Part shown: piece by piece, positions 43,428-52,275 of the stretch | How the letters are laid out: each line of letters starts with the position of its first letter | Position numbering within the stretch: the first letter of the stretch is position 1 | Source of the DNA: a virus | Reading direction: 5' to 3' (one strand) | IMG/VR virus record: IMGVR_UViG_3300033149_002975 | Coordinates: 1 to 64,000 of that record | DNA length: 64,000 nt | Notes under the pieces: generated by a model | What the model saw: the letters and a program-made list of their open reading frames with translations, nothing else | What the model was told of the DNA's origin: nothing | The model's database searches: none | Program-made: the position numbers and the translations under genes

Positions 43428-43685
43428 TTATTTCGCTTTCTTCTTATTATTCTTTTTTCCATTTCCCAAATCATATAACAATTGTGTAAATTTTGATATT
43501 ACTTCATCCTGTAATGCTGCTCCATCCAATTTCTTCTTTGTCCACGATTCTGCAAATCCTTCCGGGCCAACAGCAAATATTTTAAATCTGGATAAATTGT
43601 TCTTGGCTTTACAATAATCTTCAAACAACCGCTTTGCTATTATTGTAGTAGACATATCACGGTAAAAATAATTCTCGTTAATCAT
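43428..43685 (-). CDS. Hypothetical small virion-module protein
   Basis: The protein has 85 residues, with 'FKIFAVGPEGFAESWTKKKLDGAALQDEVI' and a Lys/Asn-rich tail. It overlaps the upstream gene by four bases. No family is recognised. Confidence 0.45.
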   Translation of the reverse strand: MINENYFYRDMSTTIIAKRLFEDYCKAKNNLSRFKIFAVGPEGFAESWTKKKLDGAALQDEVISKFTQLLYDLGNGKKNNKKKAK

Positions 43686-44167
43686 AATTTAATCCTTCTA
43701 GGTGCAATAGAAAAACATCTCACAATTTCCATATCCTGCATACCTTTTAATGAAAGGTTTACAATTTCGAATTCTGATGTTTTCTCAATACCTTCTGGAA
43801 CTGTTTCTATATCAATTTTAAAATATGATTGTTTACAAATAGATACGTCAACTTCCGATCCAGCATCCGATCCCTCTAAAGCTATGGCCTTTGTTCCAAA
43901 CCAAGCAATAATCGGTAAATTATCTTCTACGTATAATCCAAGTTTCTTTAAACGATAAGCGGTTGGTTGCCACTCAATAAAAACCAAAGCCTGATAACTT
44001 ATATATTGAATATCAGATGGTGTTGCAAAAATATCAGATTTTTCAGCTTCATTGTACGATGCCACAGTTGGTATATATAGTATACAATCCTGCCCATAAT
44101 TCGTCAGTGAAACATTTACTTGGGTACGTAAGGCGTCAACTAATTCTTTTGGCAGCATTCTGGACAT
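43682..44167 (-). CDS. Neck/connector protein candidate
   Basis: The protein has 161 residues. It is beta-rich ('QYISYQALVFIEWQPTAYRLKKLGLYVEDNLPIIAWFG', 'ESEF'-like strands) and in the order expected for a head-completion or stopper protein. It starts at the stop of the previous gene (one-base overlap). The call is by position only. Confidence 0.42.
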   Translation of the reverse strand: MSRMLPKELVDALRTQVNVSLTNYGQDCILYIPTVASYNEAEKSDIFATPSDIQYISYQALVFIEWQPTAYRLKKLGLYVEDNLPIIAWFGTKAIALEGSDAGSEVDVSICKQSYFKIDIETVPEGIEKTSEFEIVNLSLKGMQDMEIVRCFSIAPRRIKL

Positions 44168-44982
44168 TATTTTTCATTCTCTTCATATTCAACATTAAAC
44201 GCTGAATCTTCGATATCTACTTCACCGGTTGGTTCTGATTCAATCCTCTTAGCTGCATCATTCAATTTGGATACCAAATTTTTTATGGCCTCAGCTTCAG
44301 TTTTACCATATGCGAACGCCGTATATTTAGCAACTTTTCCAGGAACTTTTTCTGCTAATTCGTTAACTTTTGATTCAAATTGTCTTCCCCTCTTAAATCG
44401 CCTGTAAATTCTTTTTACGTATTCTTCATCAAAAAAATTTCTCAACATGTTTTGTGCTTCTTCATACGATATTGTATCCGTGTCTCCTAATCTATCTTCT
44501 CTTTCTTCAGGGGGTAAAGAATTCCAACCATTCATAAACCATTCAACAAAAGGCTCTTCGTAAGCAACATCCCCTCTAGTATCATCCCACCCGGATTCAT
44601 TTAATTTTTCGTTCATCGTATCGTTAACATATTTGGTTAATTGGTTAACAATATCCTCTACCGAATCACCCTCCCAATAATCTTTATCTTCAGTTGACAG
44701 ATCACCGGCATTCCAAATTGCATCCAATTGCTCGATAGTTAATGGTTTATTGGATATAAACATAACTTTTGAATCAACTTCATCTTGATCATAATCATAA
44801 ATAACTGCGTCACCACCAACTTGTTGCGTGATTTTTACTATTTCTCTACCGGAAAAACTGTCCTTCCAGTCACAGGAAATTTGTGCTACCCTTATTTTAT
44901 CCCCGGATTCATTTAATTTTTTATCCGTAGGTTCTTCCAACTTATCCTGTACAAATTTTAACATTCTTTCAAAAGCATTCAT
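44167..44982 (-). CDS. Candidate packaged head protein with cleavage motifs
   Basis: The protein has 271 residues. The N-terminal peptide 'MNAFERMLKFV...KKLNE' ends in L-N-E followed by S at residues 25/26. Further copies are 'EKLNES' near residue 129 and 'ESKVNE' (nt 44359-44376). Between them are acidic globular segments of unknown fold ('FVEWFMNGWNSLPPEE'). The motif is the [I/L/V]-x-E type cut by gp21-like proteases, so this is read as a three-module polyprotein. Function of the modules is unknown. Confidence 0.5.
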   Translation of the reverse strand: MNAFERMLKFVQDKLEEPTDKKLNESGDKIRVAQISCDWKDSFSGREIVKITQQVGGDAVIYDYDQDEVDSKVMFISNKPLTIEQLDAIWNAGDLSTEDKDYWEGDSVEDIVNQLTKYVNDTMNEKLNESGWDDTRGDVAYEEPFVEWFMNGWNSLPPEEREDRLGDTDTISYEEAQNMLRNFFDEEYVKRIYRRFKRGRQFESKVNELAEKVPGKVAKYTAFAYGKTEAEAIKNLVSKLNDAAKRIESEPTGEVDIEDSAFNVEYEENEK

Positions 44983-45929
44983 TATTTTATACCTCCTACA
45001 ATTTTTTTGGTTTTTTCAACATCTTTCGGGCTTAATTCCCCATCTTCTAATAGATCTTTTAACTCTTTTATAATACGTAAATATTGATAACGAACAATAA
45101 ATTTAAATGTTGCGTTTTTATTCTTCCAAATTTTCTTTAAATTTTCATCCCCCATAGCTTGTTCTTTTGATTGTGGTTGTGAAGCCGACCGGCGGGTTTT
45201 TATTAAATCTGACCTTTTTTTATACAACATTTCTATATCATTTTCTATCTCTTTCAATTTTCCTTCCAATTTGGTAAGAAACGATTTTTTTAAATCTTTG
45301 GGCATTTTAGCTATTGCTTGTTTTATCGTTTCATAATCTATGATGTCACGTTTCAACTCCCCCATTTGCAAATCAACACCCTTTACTTCTTTTCTAATTT
45401 CATCAAAAATTTCTGAATAATCTTCATATGGGTCATAATCCTCCGGAACTATCTTTGGTCCTTTTAACCAATTGTCAGACATTATATTATAACAAGCATC
45501 GGCCAAATATTCCTGGTTTATATTTGATTGTATATAAACTTCAATTGGATATTTTCCAAAATAACCATTGATTTTGTCTCGATTATCAGAAAACCAGTCA
45601 AGTACAGCTTTTGAAAATTGTTCATCCTCATAGTATTTGGAATCCGTTGGTATCACTATATGAACATCAATATCTGAATCCTCACTGTATTGATTGGTAC
45701 ATATTGATCCTGTAATGTGAATCATTTTTTCTGAATCTTCACCGGTAGCCGCCATATCAATCAAATCAACATCTTTGTATTTTCCCAAAACATTTAAAAT
45801 TTTACGCCTTACCAAAGGCTTAAGTGTATATTTACCATTTTTAAAATCCCAAATGGATTTATTTAGAGTTTCACCCCTTGGAAAATCAATTGAAGATTCG
45901 ATGATTCTTTTATATAATTGTCCAAACAT
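44982..45929 (-). CDS. Nucleotidyltransferase-fold protein, candidate packaged head protein
   Basis: The protein has 315 residues. G74-S75 ('HITGSICTNQ') followed by 'SEDSDIDVHIVI' with D86-x-D88 is the active-site pattern of the polymerase-beta-like nucleotidyltransferase superfamily, and 'YPIEVYIQS' may give the third acid. The C-terminal ~130 residues are coiled-coil. N-terminal 'MFGQLYKRIIE|S' fits the proposed targeting/cleavage site. ATG 45929 is chosen because the longer frame would overlap the previous gene. It could modify host RNA, DNA or protein after injection; substrate unknown. Confidence 0.6.
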   Translation of the reverse strand: MFGQLYKRIIESSIDFPRGETLNKSIWDFKNGKYTLKPLVRRKILNVLGKYKDVDLIDMAATGEDSEKMIHITGSICTNQYSEDSDIDVHIVIPTDSKYYEDEQFSKAVLDWFSDNRDKINGYFGKYPIEVYIQSNINQEYLADACYNIMSDNWLKGPKIVPEDYDPYEDYSEIFDEIRKEVKGVDLQMGELKRDIIDYETIKQAIAKMPKDLKKSFLTKLEGKLKEIENDIEMLYKKRSDLIKTRRSASQPQSKEQAMGDENLKKIWKNKNATFKFIVRYQYLRIIKELKDLLEDGELSPKDVEKTKKIVGGIK

Positions 45930-45936
45930 TATTTTT

Positions 45937-48219
45937 CTATTCTTTCCTATCTCCAACTGTCCGCCAAAATAGGTTTTCATCAAATCTTGGGTTGTCCTCT
46001 TTAAACATCCTGACCAAAGCTGAAGCAAAAGCTTTAACATCGTCATTCAATGGTACCAGCTTTTTTAATTCTTTGGCTATCTCTTTATAATGCTTTCTTG
46101 AAAAATGGGATTCATTAACTTTTGATTCTTTCACAATTACTGCAAATTTTTGGGAATCTTCAGAATCCGGTATAACTACCCCGTTTTTCTCTCTCGCAAT
46201 TCTGTCAGCTTCTTCTCTATCAACTATCCCTTTCGCGATAACTGTTCTTGTTTCCTTTTCTTCCTCATTAACTTTGGATTCACCAACTTTTATTGTTCCT
46301 TCTCTATTTGTTTCGTCTACCCTTGCATGCTCATCCAAATAATTTTCCAAAACAATTAACTTGTCACGATCAGATGTTGCATTCCCCGTTTCATATATTG
46401 CTTGTAGTGCTTCTTCAAAAACACATTGTGGCTCTTTAGTCCATACGGGGTCCGAATCAAAATGCACGGTAACTTTGTAATAACTTTCTTTTGGTGAAAC
46501 ATTCCTTGGCAATCTGGCTTCATTAACCCCCGACATTTCAGACCCCAAATATTTTACACCATTTTCCTCAGCTAACTCTTCTCCTGTCTGATCTGCAAAA
46601 TCTTTCAATTCTTCTATCGACAGTGCGTTTTCTGTTCCAGGTTCAGCTATTTGTTGACTATCAAGTCTATGATTTCCAGCGATATAAATTTCTCTATCGG
46701 ATTTCGTGTCCACTATTCTATATCCATATTTGTCTACTACCCCATAAAGATCACCCATTTTCGCGTCTTCATTGGTTTTTCGTTCCGGGAGAATATAAGT
46801 TCCATCCAAATCTTTTATTTTTCTAGAACTAATGACACGTTTTTCCGGACTCTTCACTCTTGCCTTATTCATTGCGTCAACACGCGAATTGGCATCCAAC
46901 TCCACAACTGAACCGTCAAAAAATATAACTCTATATGTGCCGGGGTCAACGTGTACCCCAACTTCGTTCAATTCTCCGGTTATTTTCTCAACTCTTTCAC
47001 TGCCACATTCTGTACATTTAGATTCATTAGCTCTAAAAGTTTTGCAACATTCATTACAAAGATAAAGGCTTTTCCTTGTTAATGATTCACTGGTTCTAAG
47101 ACGACGGCCGGCAGTTCTTCTAGGACGGCCGGCAGTTCTTCTAGGACGGCTGGCAGTTCTTGCCCCACGTTCTGTATAACCACACGAATTACAAACCCAC
47201 GAACCACGAACTGGCGTCATTTTTTTATTGCATTTTGGGCACTTTTTTCCCGCCATTATTCTTTTGCCAACACCAAACTTTTGTCTCTGATATGATCCTC
47301 TACGAGGACCAGTTCCACTTCGTTCACCACTTTTAGTAAAAGATTCACCAACCTTTTTCATGCTACGGGTACCGGTTTCACTGTGAATCTTTTTACCTTT
47401 TGTATCTACTTTTTCTTCCGCCTGGGGGTTTTCCACCATCCCCACATCTTCCGCCTTTAACCCCTTTCCCTCTCCGGGTTTTTGGGTCTGGGGAACATTG
47501 GGTTTTGTTTTATCCTTAACTTTTGCTTTTTTTGATGCCGGTGCAGCAGGTGTTGATTTGGCCTTTGAACCATCAGTAGCCACTACTCCTTCAGCAACCG
47601 TTGATTCACTAGTATCCCAAACAATATTATAAGCTGTTCCGGTTCCATCGTCATTTCGTTTGATATCTAATTCGCTAACTAGGAACCCATAGCTATCGGA
47701 CAAATAATCAGCAACGGCCGTATCATTTCCCGCCTCTTGATCATCCATTATTTCTTTTGGAACATTATCGACCTTTTTTGGTAAATTATTGGCCTCACTT
47801 GTCACAGTTTTACTACGTTTTCCTCTTAACCACCTTCGTTCGGGACCCCACAGGTGGGCACCAGGTAAAGCTTCTCTGATCTTTTTCTTTTCAGTAACTT
47901 CGGTATTGTCAAACAGTTCTCTAATTTTATTATTAATCTCTTTACTGTATGGCAATTCATTTATATCTTCCGGAACATAAATATTGGTAGTTTCTTTACC
48001 GTTGTTAAATTTTATTTCTTCTTTTATGCTGCCAGTAGCTGTTTCTACATAAACGTCAACATCTGAATCAACATCTTTGTATGCCCCAACGTATTGCCAT
48101 ATTCTATTGGCTTCTCTGATCTTTTTCTTTTCAGCTTCCCTTATTGCCCTATCGTTTTCAGCATAAGCTTTTTTCAACGATTCAAAGAGATCAAACATTC
48201 CTTGGTTCTGCATTCTCAT
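45937..48219 (-). CDS. Multi-module packaged head polyprotein with zinc ribbons
   Basis: The protein has 760 residues. Candidate cuts follow LFE|S (residue 13), KIRE|A (twice, 80 codons apart), 'GELNE', 'SGVNE|A', 'ESKVNE' (nt 46264-46281) and 'ESKVNE|S' (nt 46111-46132). Modules include a Thr/Lys/Pro-rich linker, a zinc ribbon 'CPKCNKK...CNSCGY', an Arg-rich repeat (TAGRPRR), a second Cys4 knuckle 'LCNECCKTFRANESKCTECG', and small alpha/beta domains. Basic and zinc parts suggest DNA binding inside the head. No catalytic domain is recognised. Confidence 0.6.
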   Translation of the reverse strand: MRMQNQGMFDLFESLKKAYAENDRAIREAEKKKIREANRIWQYVGAYKDVDSDVDVYVETATGSIKEEIKFNNGKETTNIYVPEDINELPYSKEINNKIRELFDNTEVTEKKKIREALPGAHLWGPERRWLRGKRSKTVTSEANNLPKKVDNVPKEIMDDQEAGNDTAVADYLSDSYGFLVSELDIKRNDDGTGTAYNIVWDTSESTVAEGVVATDGSKAKSTPAAPASKKAKVKDKTKPNVPQTQKPGEGKGLKAEDVGMVENPQAEEKVDTKGKKIHSETGTRSMKKVGESFTKSGERSGTGPRRGSYQRQKFGVGKRIMAGKKCPKCNKKMTPVRGSWVCNSCGYTERGARTASRPRRTAGRPRRTAGRRLRTSESLTRKSLYLCNECCKTFRANESKCTECGSERVEKITGELNEVGVHVDPGTYRVIFFDGSVVELDANSRVDAMNKARVKSPEKRVISSRKIKDLDGTYILPERKTNEDAKMGDLYGVVDKYGYRIVDTKSDREIYIAGNHRLDSQQIAEPGTENALSIEELKDFADQTGEELAEENGVKYLGSEMSGVNEARLPRNVSPKESYYKVTVHFDSDPVWTKEPQCVFEEALQAIYETGNATSDRDKLIVLENYLDEHARVDETNREGTIKVGESKVNEEEKETRTVIAKGIVDREEADRIAREKNGVVIPDSEDSQKFAVIVKESKVNESHFSRKHYKEIAKELKKLVPLNDDVKAFASALVRMFKEDNPRFDENLFWRTVGDRKE
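47104..47161. repeat. Tandem 21-bp repeats within a head-protein gene
   Basis: Nearly three copies with units beginning at 47104, 47125 and 47146 (ACGGCCGGCAGTTCTTCTAG-type). On the minus strand they encode repeats of TAGRPRR, a basic low-complexity linker likely to contact DNA. Confidence 0.85.
47870..48134. repeat. Perfect 25-bp direct repeats flanking an 80-codon module
   Basis: The identical 25-base sequence GCTTCTCTGATCTTTTTCTT-TTCAG occurs at 47870-47894 and 48110-48134, exactly 240 bases apart. On the minus strand each encodes EKKKIREA. The DNA identity goes beyond what protein conservation needs, so a recent duplication or recombination at the module border is likely. Confidence 0.85.
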
Positions 48220-48224
48220 ATTAT

Positions 48225-48668
48225 TTACTCCTTTATAGAATTTGACATATCTATAATTTTTGCTTTATTGCCATTAATATCCGTCCAATTACCAGCTTGT
48301 CCTGTATTTTCCCAATCAATTAGATCCTTAACTCTGTCATAAATTGTCTTTCCCCGCGTCCACATTGCAACCTCATATTTCCCATTTACATTTATCATCG
48401 GTTTATATTCAACCGGTAAACGGGCAAAACGTGTATTTAACAATGCATGAACCACAGCCGGTGTATTTTTTTCAGACCCCAAAATCCAATTTAAAATATT
48501 GAGGGCCAATTTATCCTTGGGTAAGATACTAGCACCATTTTTTATCAAAATATCAAACAGTTTATCCACACCGGTACAAGGGGCATTCAATTTGTAATCA
48601 CCCAGAATTTGCAACAAGTTTTTATAAACCGTTAAATTTTTAGCTTCAAACAATTTATTGATGTTCAT
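48225..48668 (-). CDS. Candidate packaged head protein, single module
   Basis: The protein has 147 residues. It starts 'MNINKLFE|AKNLT', where L-F-E|A matches the predicted cut in the major capsid protein (KLFE|A). The remaining ~139 residues look globular ('ALNILNWILGSEKNTPAVVHALLNTRFARLP'). No fold is recognised. It lies between two larger proteins with similar N-terminal peptides. Confidence 0.5.
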   Translation of the reverse strand: MNINKLFEAKNLTVYKNLLQILGDYKLNAPCTGVDKLFDILIKNGASILPKDKLALNILNWILGSEKNTPAVVHALLNTRFARLPVEYKPMINVNGKYEVAMWTRGKTIYDRVKDLIDWENTGQAGNWTDINGNKAKIIDMSNSIKE

Positions 48669-48670
48669 TT

Positions 48671-50086
48671 TTATTTTTCCTTTTTAATAACTAAATCATC
48701 TATTACATTTTTAATTCTTTGAAAAGTCCCCCGTTTAAACAAACCACCAACGGGCCAAATCGTACTGTACACAATTTTGATTCCCGATGTTATATCTTCC
48801 TCAATTGCATCGAGTAACTCTTTGTCGGCCACATAAATTGTCTGACTTGGGTTGTACATAAAATCTATAAGATATTCAAAACCTAAATGGTATCCTTCGT
48901 ATAAAGAATTCATTCTAGTACCAAATATGTAATCAAAATCCCTAAAAACATCAAAAGTATTCAATTCCGACTTATTGGATAATGCAGCAATTAGCATTTC
49001 CAAATTTCCGCGGTCTTCACCGTATTCACGTAATAGTCGTCCATAGATTCGTTGTATATCACGTTTCATTTTCTCATTAGAAACCGCAATTGATTCCCCG
49101 GAAGAAGTTGTATATTGCACAACACCAAATACTGAATACCAATTCCACGCCATCTCTTGAAGTTTTATGAATTCCTTATTATGAAATAACGAATATAATT
49201 CAGTTTTTAATTTTGAACGAAGTTTCTTCATATCCGCTTCATTGGCCTCGAATAAACGACGTTCCTCCAATGATTCCTTCATATTCCCGAGCTTCAACAA
49301 TTTTCCGTTTATCTTGTTGCCAAATATCTTCAAAAAACCATCCCAGTGTTTTTTGGGAACTAAAAACTTGACTTTATTTTTAATTATAAACTGTCGTGGG
49401 TCCAAATCATCTAAAATTTCCAAATCCCAATCAGGTTTTTCTTCAGCTAAAGTTGTAAGCATTGCTTTAACAGCTCCTAGTTGCGTCGGCAAATAAGAAA
49501 TGTTGGACATAGTGGTGGATTCATTAATCTTTACTTCATTGGCGGTTATAAGTTCCATTTCCCGCTTACTTGCACCCAACAACCATTCCAATTGTTCTTT
49601 CGGATGAAGACTTGGAATTGATATAGCCTTCTTAAACCATATAATTCTTCTGAACCCATACCTATCATATAGATTGCATATTGTATTAATTTGTTTGTCA
49701 GTTAATTTTTTCTTATTTTCTATATTAATTTCTTTATTACTAACTGAAACCACAACAGCCCCTGAATCAAGCATACGATATTTATCGTAAATATCACTAT
49801 CTGTATATTCCAGGGCCAACTCCCCCAGCCGTCCTTCTCTGTATTTACGTTCCCCTTTTTTATAACCAAAATCTTTGTGTGCAAACGGTACGTGAATTAA
49901 TGACCCATCATTTAACAACCAAAATTTAACGTAATTACCTTCGCGAGGCCACGTGCTATATTTCTTATAATCAGCTTCTTTCGCAACGCCCCATTTCTTT
50001 TTTACCAATGATTGGATATTGGGCAATCTCGACTCGTCAATCATTACTCCATCAAAGACTTTTGTTGCTAAATTGTATAAAGACAT
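48671..50086 (-). CDS. Multi-module candidate packaged head protein
   Basis: The protein has 471 residues. The N-terminal peptide 'MSLYNLATKVFDGVMIDE|S' ends at residue 18. Internal candidates are 'EVKINE|S' near 192 and 'RRLFE|A' near 282, defining three modules of ~170, ~90 and ~190 residues. The first contains 'YGFRRIIWFKKA...LEWLLGASKRE'; the last is helical. No known domain is recognised. Confidence 0.5.
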   Translation of the reverse strand: MSLYNLATKVFDGVMIDESRLPNIQSLVKKKWGVAKEADYKKYSTWPREGNYVKFWLLNDGSLIHVPFAHKDFGYKKGERKYREGRLGELALEYTDSDIYDKYRMLDSGAVVVSVSNKEINIENKKKLTDKQINTICNLYDRYGFRRIIWFKKAISIPSLHPKEQLEWLLGASKREMELITANEVKINESTTMSNISYLPTQLGAVKAMLTTLAEEKPDWDLEILDDLDPRQFIIKNKVKFLVPKKHWDGFLKIFGNKINGKLLKLGNMKESLEERRLFEANEADMKKLRSKLKTELYSLFHNKEFIKLQEMAWNWYSVFGVVQYTTSSGESIAVSNEKMKRDIQRIYGRLLREYGEDRGNLEMLIAALSNKSELNTFDVFRDFDYIFGTRMNSLYEGYHLGFEYLIDFMYNPSQTIYVADKELLDAIEEDITSGIKIVYSTIWPVGGLFKRGTFQRIKNVIDDLVIKKEK

Positions 50087-50106
50087 TTTTATCCCTTTAG
50101 GAGACC

Positions 50107-52272
50107 TTAGTACGGACTTTCTTCCGGTAATCTACCAAGCTTTGTAAGAATCTGCCGCACCTCCTCAAGCCATTTATCTAATTGCAACCCACGTCTAGAC
50201 TCAGGATCATCTATATCCATCACCAGATGTCCAAGTGCCGGAAAATCTCTGTGCCACTGATTAACAGCATTATCTAAAGCAACCAACGCCTCACCCGGGT
50301 CTTTTCTAATTATTGCCGATTGAATTTCTTGTAATCTTTTTCTATACGCTTTATAAATTTCCTCATCTTCAATTTTATCCTGTTCGTATTTATCATACCA
50401 CTCCAAATATCCTTTATAATAGCCCTTCATCATATATAAAGCTTCAAACACGTTTTCTGGTGATGGGTCGATACCCCTTTCTATGTCATGATAAACTTTA
50501 TACAAAGCTTTGACCCCAGAATAATCAACGGATTCTTTTAACCGATTTTTCCAATATTCATTTTCCGCTTTAATACCATTTTCTGAAGTAAATTTTGATC
50601 CACCTTCCTCAAACCACCATTTAGTGTATTCATCAAAAAGATAAAAATCAGCGTAGTGACCCCAAAATTCTATATCGACCCATAATTTTAATTGTAATTC
50701 AGCCTCTAATTGTGCCTTTTCATTCCTTGATAATTTACCGTAAGCAAATTTATCAACTTTGAAATATTTTTCATAATCGGGTTCCCACCACCCCATCCAA
50801 TCACCCGCCGGTACTGGTTTATTGGGTTTTCTATTTAATATATAAATCACCTTATTATTATCAAGAATTTTAACAGTATATTTATCATTCGATGCTTCGG
50901 CTATTGATTTTATCGTTCCATTCGTGTAACCAGTTATTGTTCTTTTATCATTTTCATATTCATCATAAACGAATTTGGCAAATTTGTCTTCATTTATCGA
51001 TTCTCTTAAAGCGTACCCACCACTAAATATACTGTACCCATTTTTATCCCTTGCATCAAACCATTTACTACTTTTTTTCTTTCTAAAAATAATAGCTGGT
51101 GAATTCTTATACATAATTCCGGCAGGAACATGAACTTCAACCATTTCCCCGCCTTTATCAATAATTTTTACATTATCCAATTCCACAATATCCATTTTTG
51201 GGTGTGATCTACTTCCGGACCATTCCGCCCATTTAACCTTAACATTTTCATATTCTTTTGGGTAACCAACAACCTTTTTTCTAGATAATTCTTTCATTTG
51301 TTTCAAATCTTCATCCGCTTGCATACGAGTATCTTCATCATAGTCTTGTGGGTTTATATAAACATTTATATCATAATAATCGGTCGGATTATACTTGCAA
51401 CTTGTATGGTGCCACTCGGACGGGGAAAGAACTTGTTTTAATGCTTTAGTTGTTACACCCAATTTTTTTGCAGCAATGGAAGCAGGGAATTTTCCAATAT
51501 GTTCCGCCTCAACCGCCCTTTTACTTTTAGAATACCCAACATAACCTCTTTCATTAATTGATTCTTTGGTCTCTTCTTTCTCCGGCTCTTCCTTCTCCGG
51601 CTCTTCTTTTTTTATCTCTTTTCTCTTCCCTAATTCCTCGCCAGCCTTTTTGAATTCTTCGGATTCTTTCTTAGCTTCATCCTCGAATTCTTCAATATCT
51701 TTTCCATAAAAATCATTCAACCATCGAGCAATCGTCGAATTGTAAAACGGCAAAGCCTTAAATAATGCGTCCAAATGCTTACACACAGCCCCATATTGAT
51801 GTGGATTTCTAATTCTTGGTGCCCTGGTTTCTTTATCCCCATATTTCGCATTATATTTATCTTTGCTTAATATATAATTGAAACCCCAATATTGCTGACA
51901 GGGACAATTACACGTGATTTTAACTTCCGCTTGATTACGAAATTCATTAGCCAACAACCTTAAATCAATTTTCGATTTATCACGTGTCCACAATCTTCGA
52001 TCTTTTACCAGTTTTTCCAAAGTTGGTGTAATATTTGAAAATTTGATAACCGCGTCATACCATACAGACTTTTTAGTTCCAGAATGAATTTTAAAATGCC
52101 AGGATTCGGTTCCTAATCTATCCAACCTGACACCACCCATATGGCCAACCTTTTCCACACGCCCAGGGTGGGCTGGGAACAAAGAAGTGATGGTACGTTG
52201 CTTTCTTGTAATATCAGCCACCGTTGCTTCATTTATTCTATCAATAGTTTTTGTTAATAATTTGTATAACAT
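50107..52272 (-). CDS. Multi-module packaged head protein with SWIM-type zinc finger
   Basis: The protein has 721 residues. It begins 'MLYKLLTKTIDRINE|A' (cut after residue 15). Residues ~110-190 hold C121-x-C123 ... C164-x-H166 ('ITCNCPCQQYW', 'AVCKHLDALF'), the CxCx(n)CxH spacing of a SWIM zinc finger, which binds DNA or protein. An acidic/basic repeat (EEPEKEEPEK) leads to 'KESINE', and a further 'RESINE' and 'IAE|A' mark later modules. The C-terminal ~170 residues are helical. The enzymatic role, if any, is unknown. Confidence 0.58.
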   Translation of the reverse strand: MLYKLLTKTIDRINEATVADITRKQRTITSLFPAHPGRVEKVGHMGGVRLDRLGTESWHFKIHSGTKKSVWYDAVIKFSNITPTLEKLVKDRRLWTRDKSKIDLRLLANEFRNQAEVKITCNCPCQQYWGFNYILSKDKYNAKYGDKETRAPRIRNPHQYGAVCKHLDALFKALPFYNSTIARWLNDFYGKDIEEFEDEAKKESEEFKKAGEELGKRKEIKKEEPEKEEPEKEETKESINERGYVGYSKSKRAVEAEHIGKFPASIAAKKLGVTTKALKQVLSPSEWHHTSCKYNPTDYYDINVYINPQDYDEDTRMQADEDLKQMKELSRKKVVGYPKEYENVKVKWAEWSGSRSHPKMDIVELDNVKIIDKGGEMVEVHVPAGIMYKNSPAIIFRKKKSSKWFDARDKNGYSIFSGGYALRESINEDKFAKFVYDEYENDKRTITGYTNGTIKSIAEASNDKYTVKILDNNKVIYILNRKPNKPVPAGDWMGWWEPDYEKYFKVDKFAYGKLSRNEKAQLEAELQLKLWVDIEFWGHYADFYLFDEYTKWWFEEGGSKFTSENGIKAENEYWKNRLKESVDYSGVKALYKVYHDIERGIDPSPENVFEALYMMKGYYKGYLEWYDKYEQDKIEDEEIYKAYRKRLQEIQSAIIRKDPGEALVALDNAVNQWHRDFPALGHLVMDIDDPESRRGLQLDKWLEEVRQILTKLGRLPEESPY

Positions 52273-52275
52273 AAA

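Noticed and set aside
44982-45929. MNT-type antitoxin of a HEPN/MNT toxin pair
   Set aside because: The protein is much longer than MNT antitoxins, no HEPN partner is adjacent, and the gene is embedded in the late head operon.
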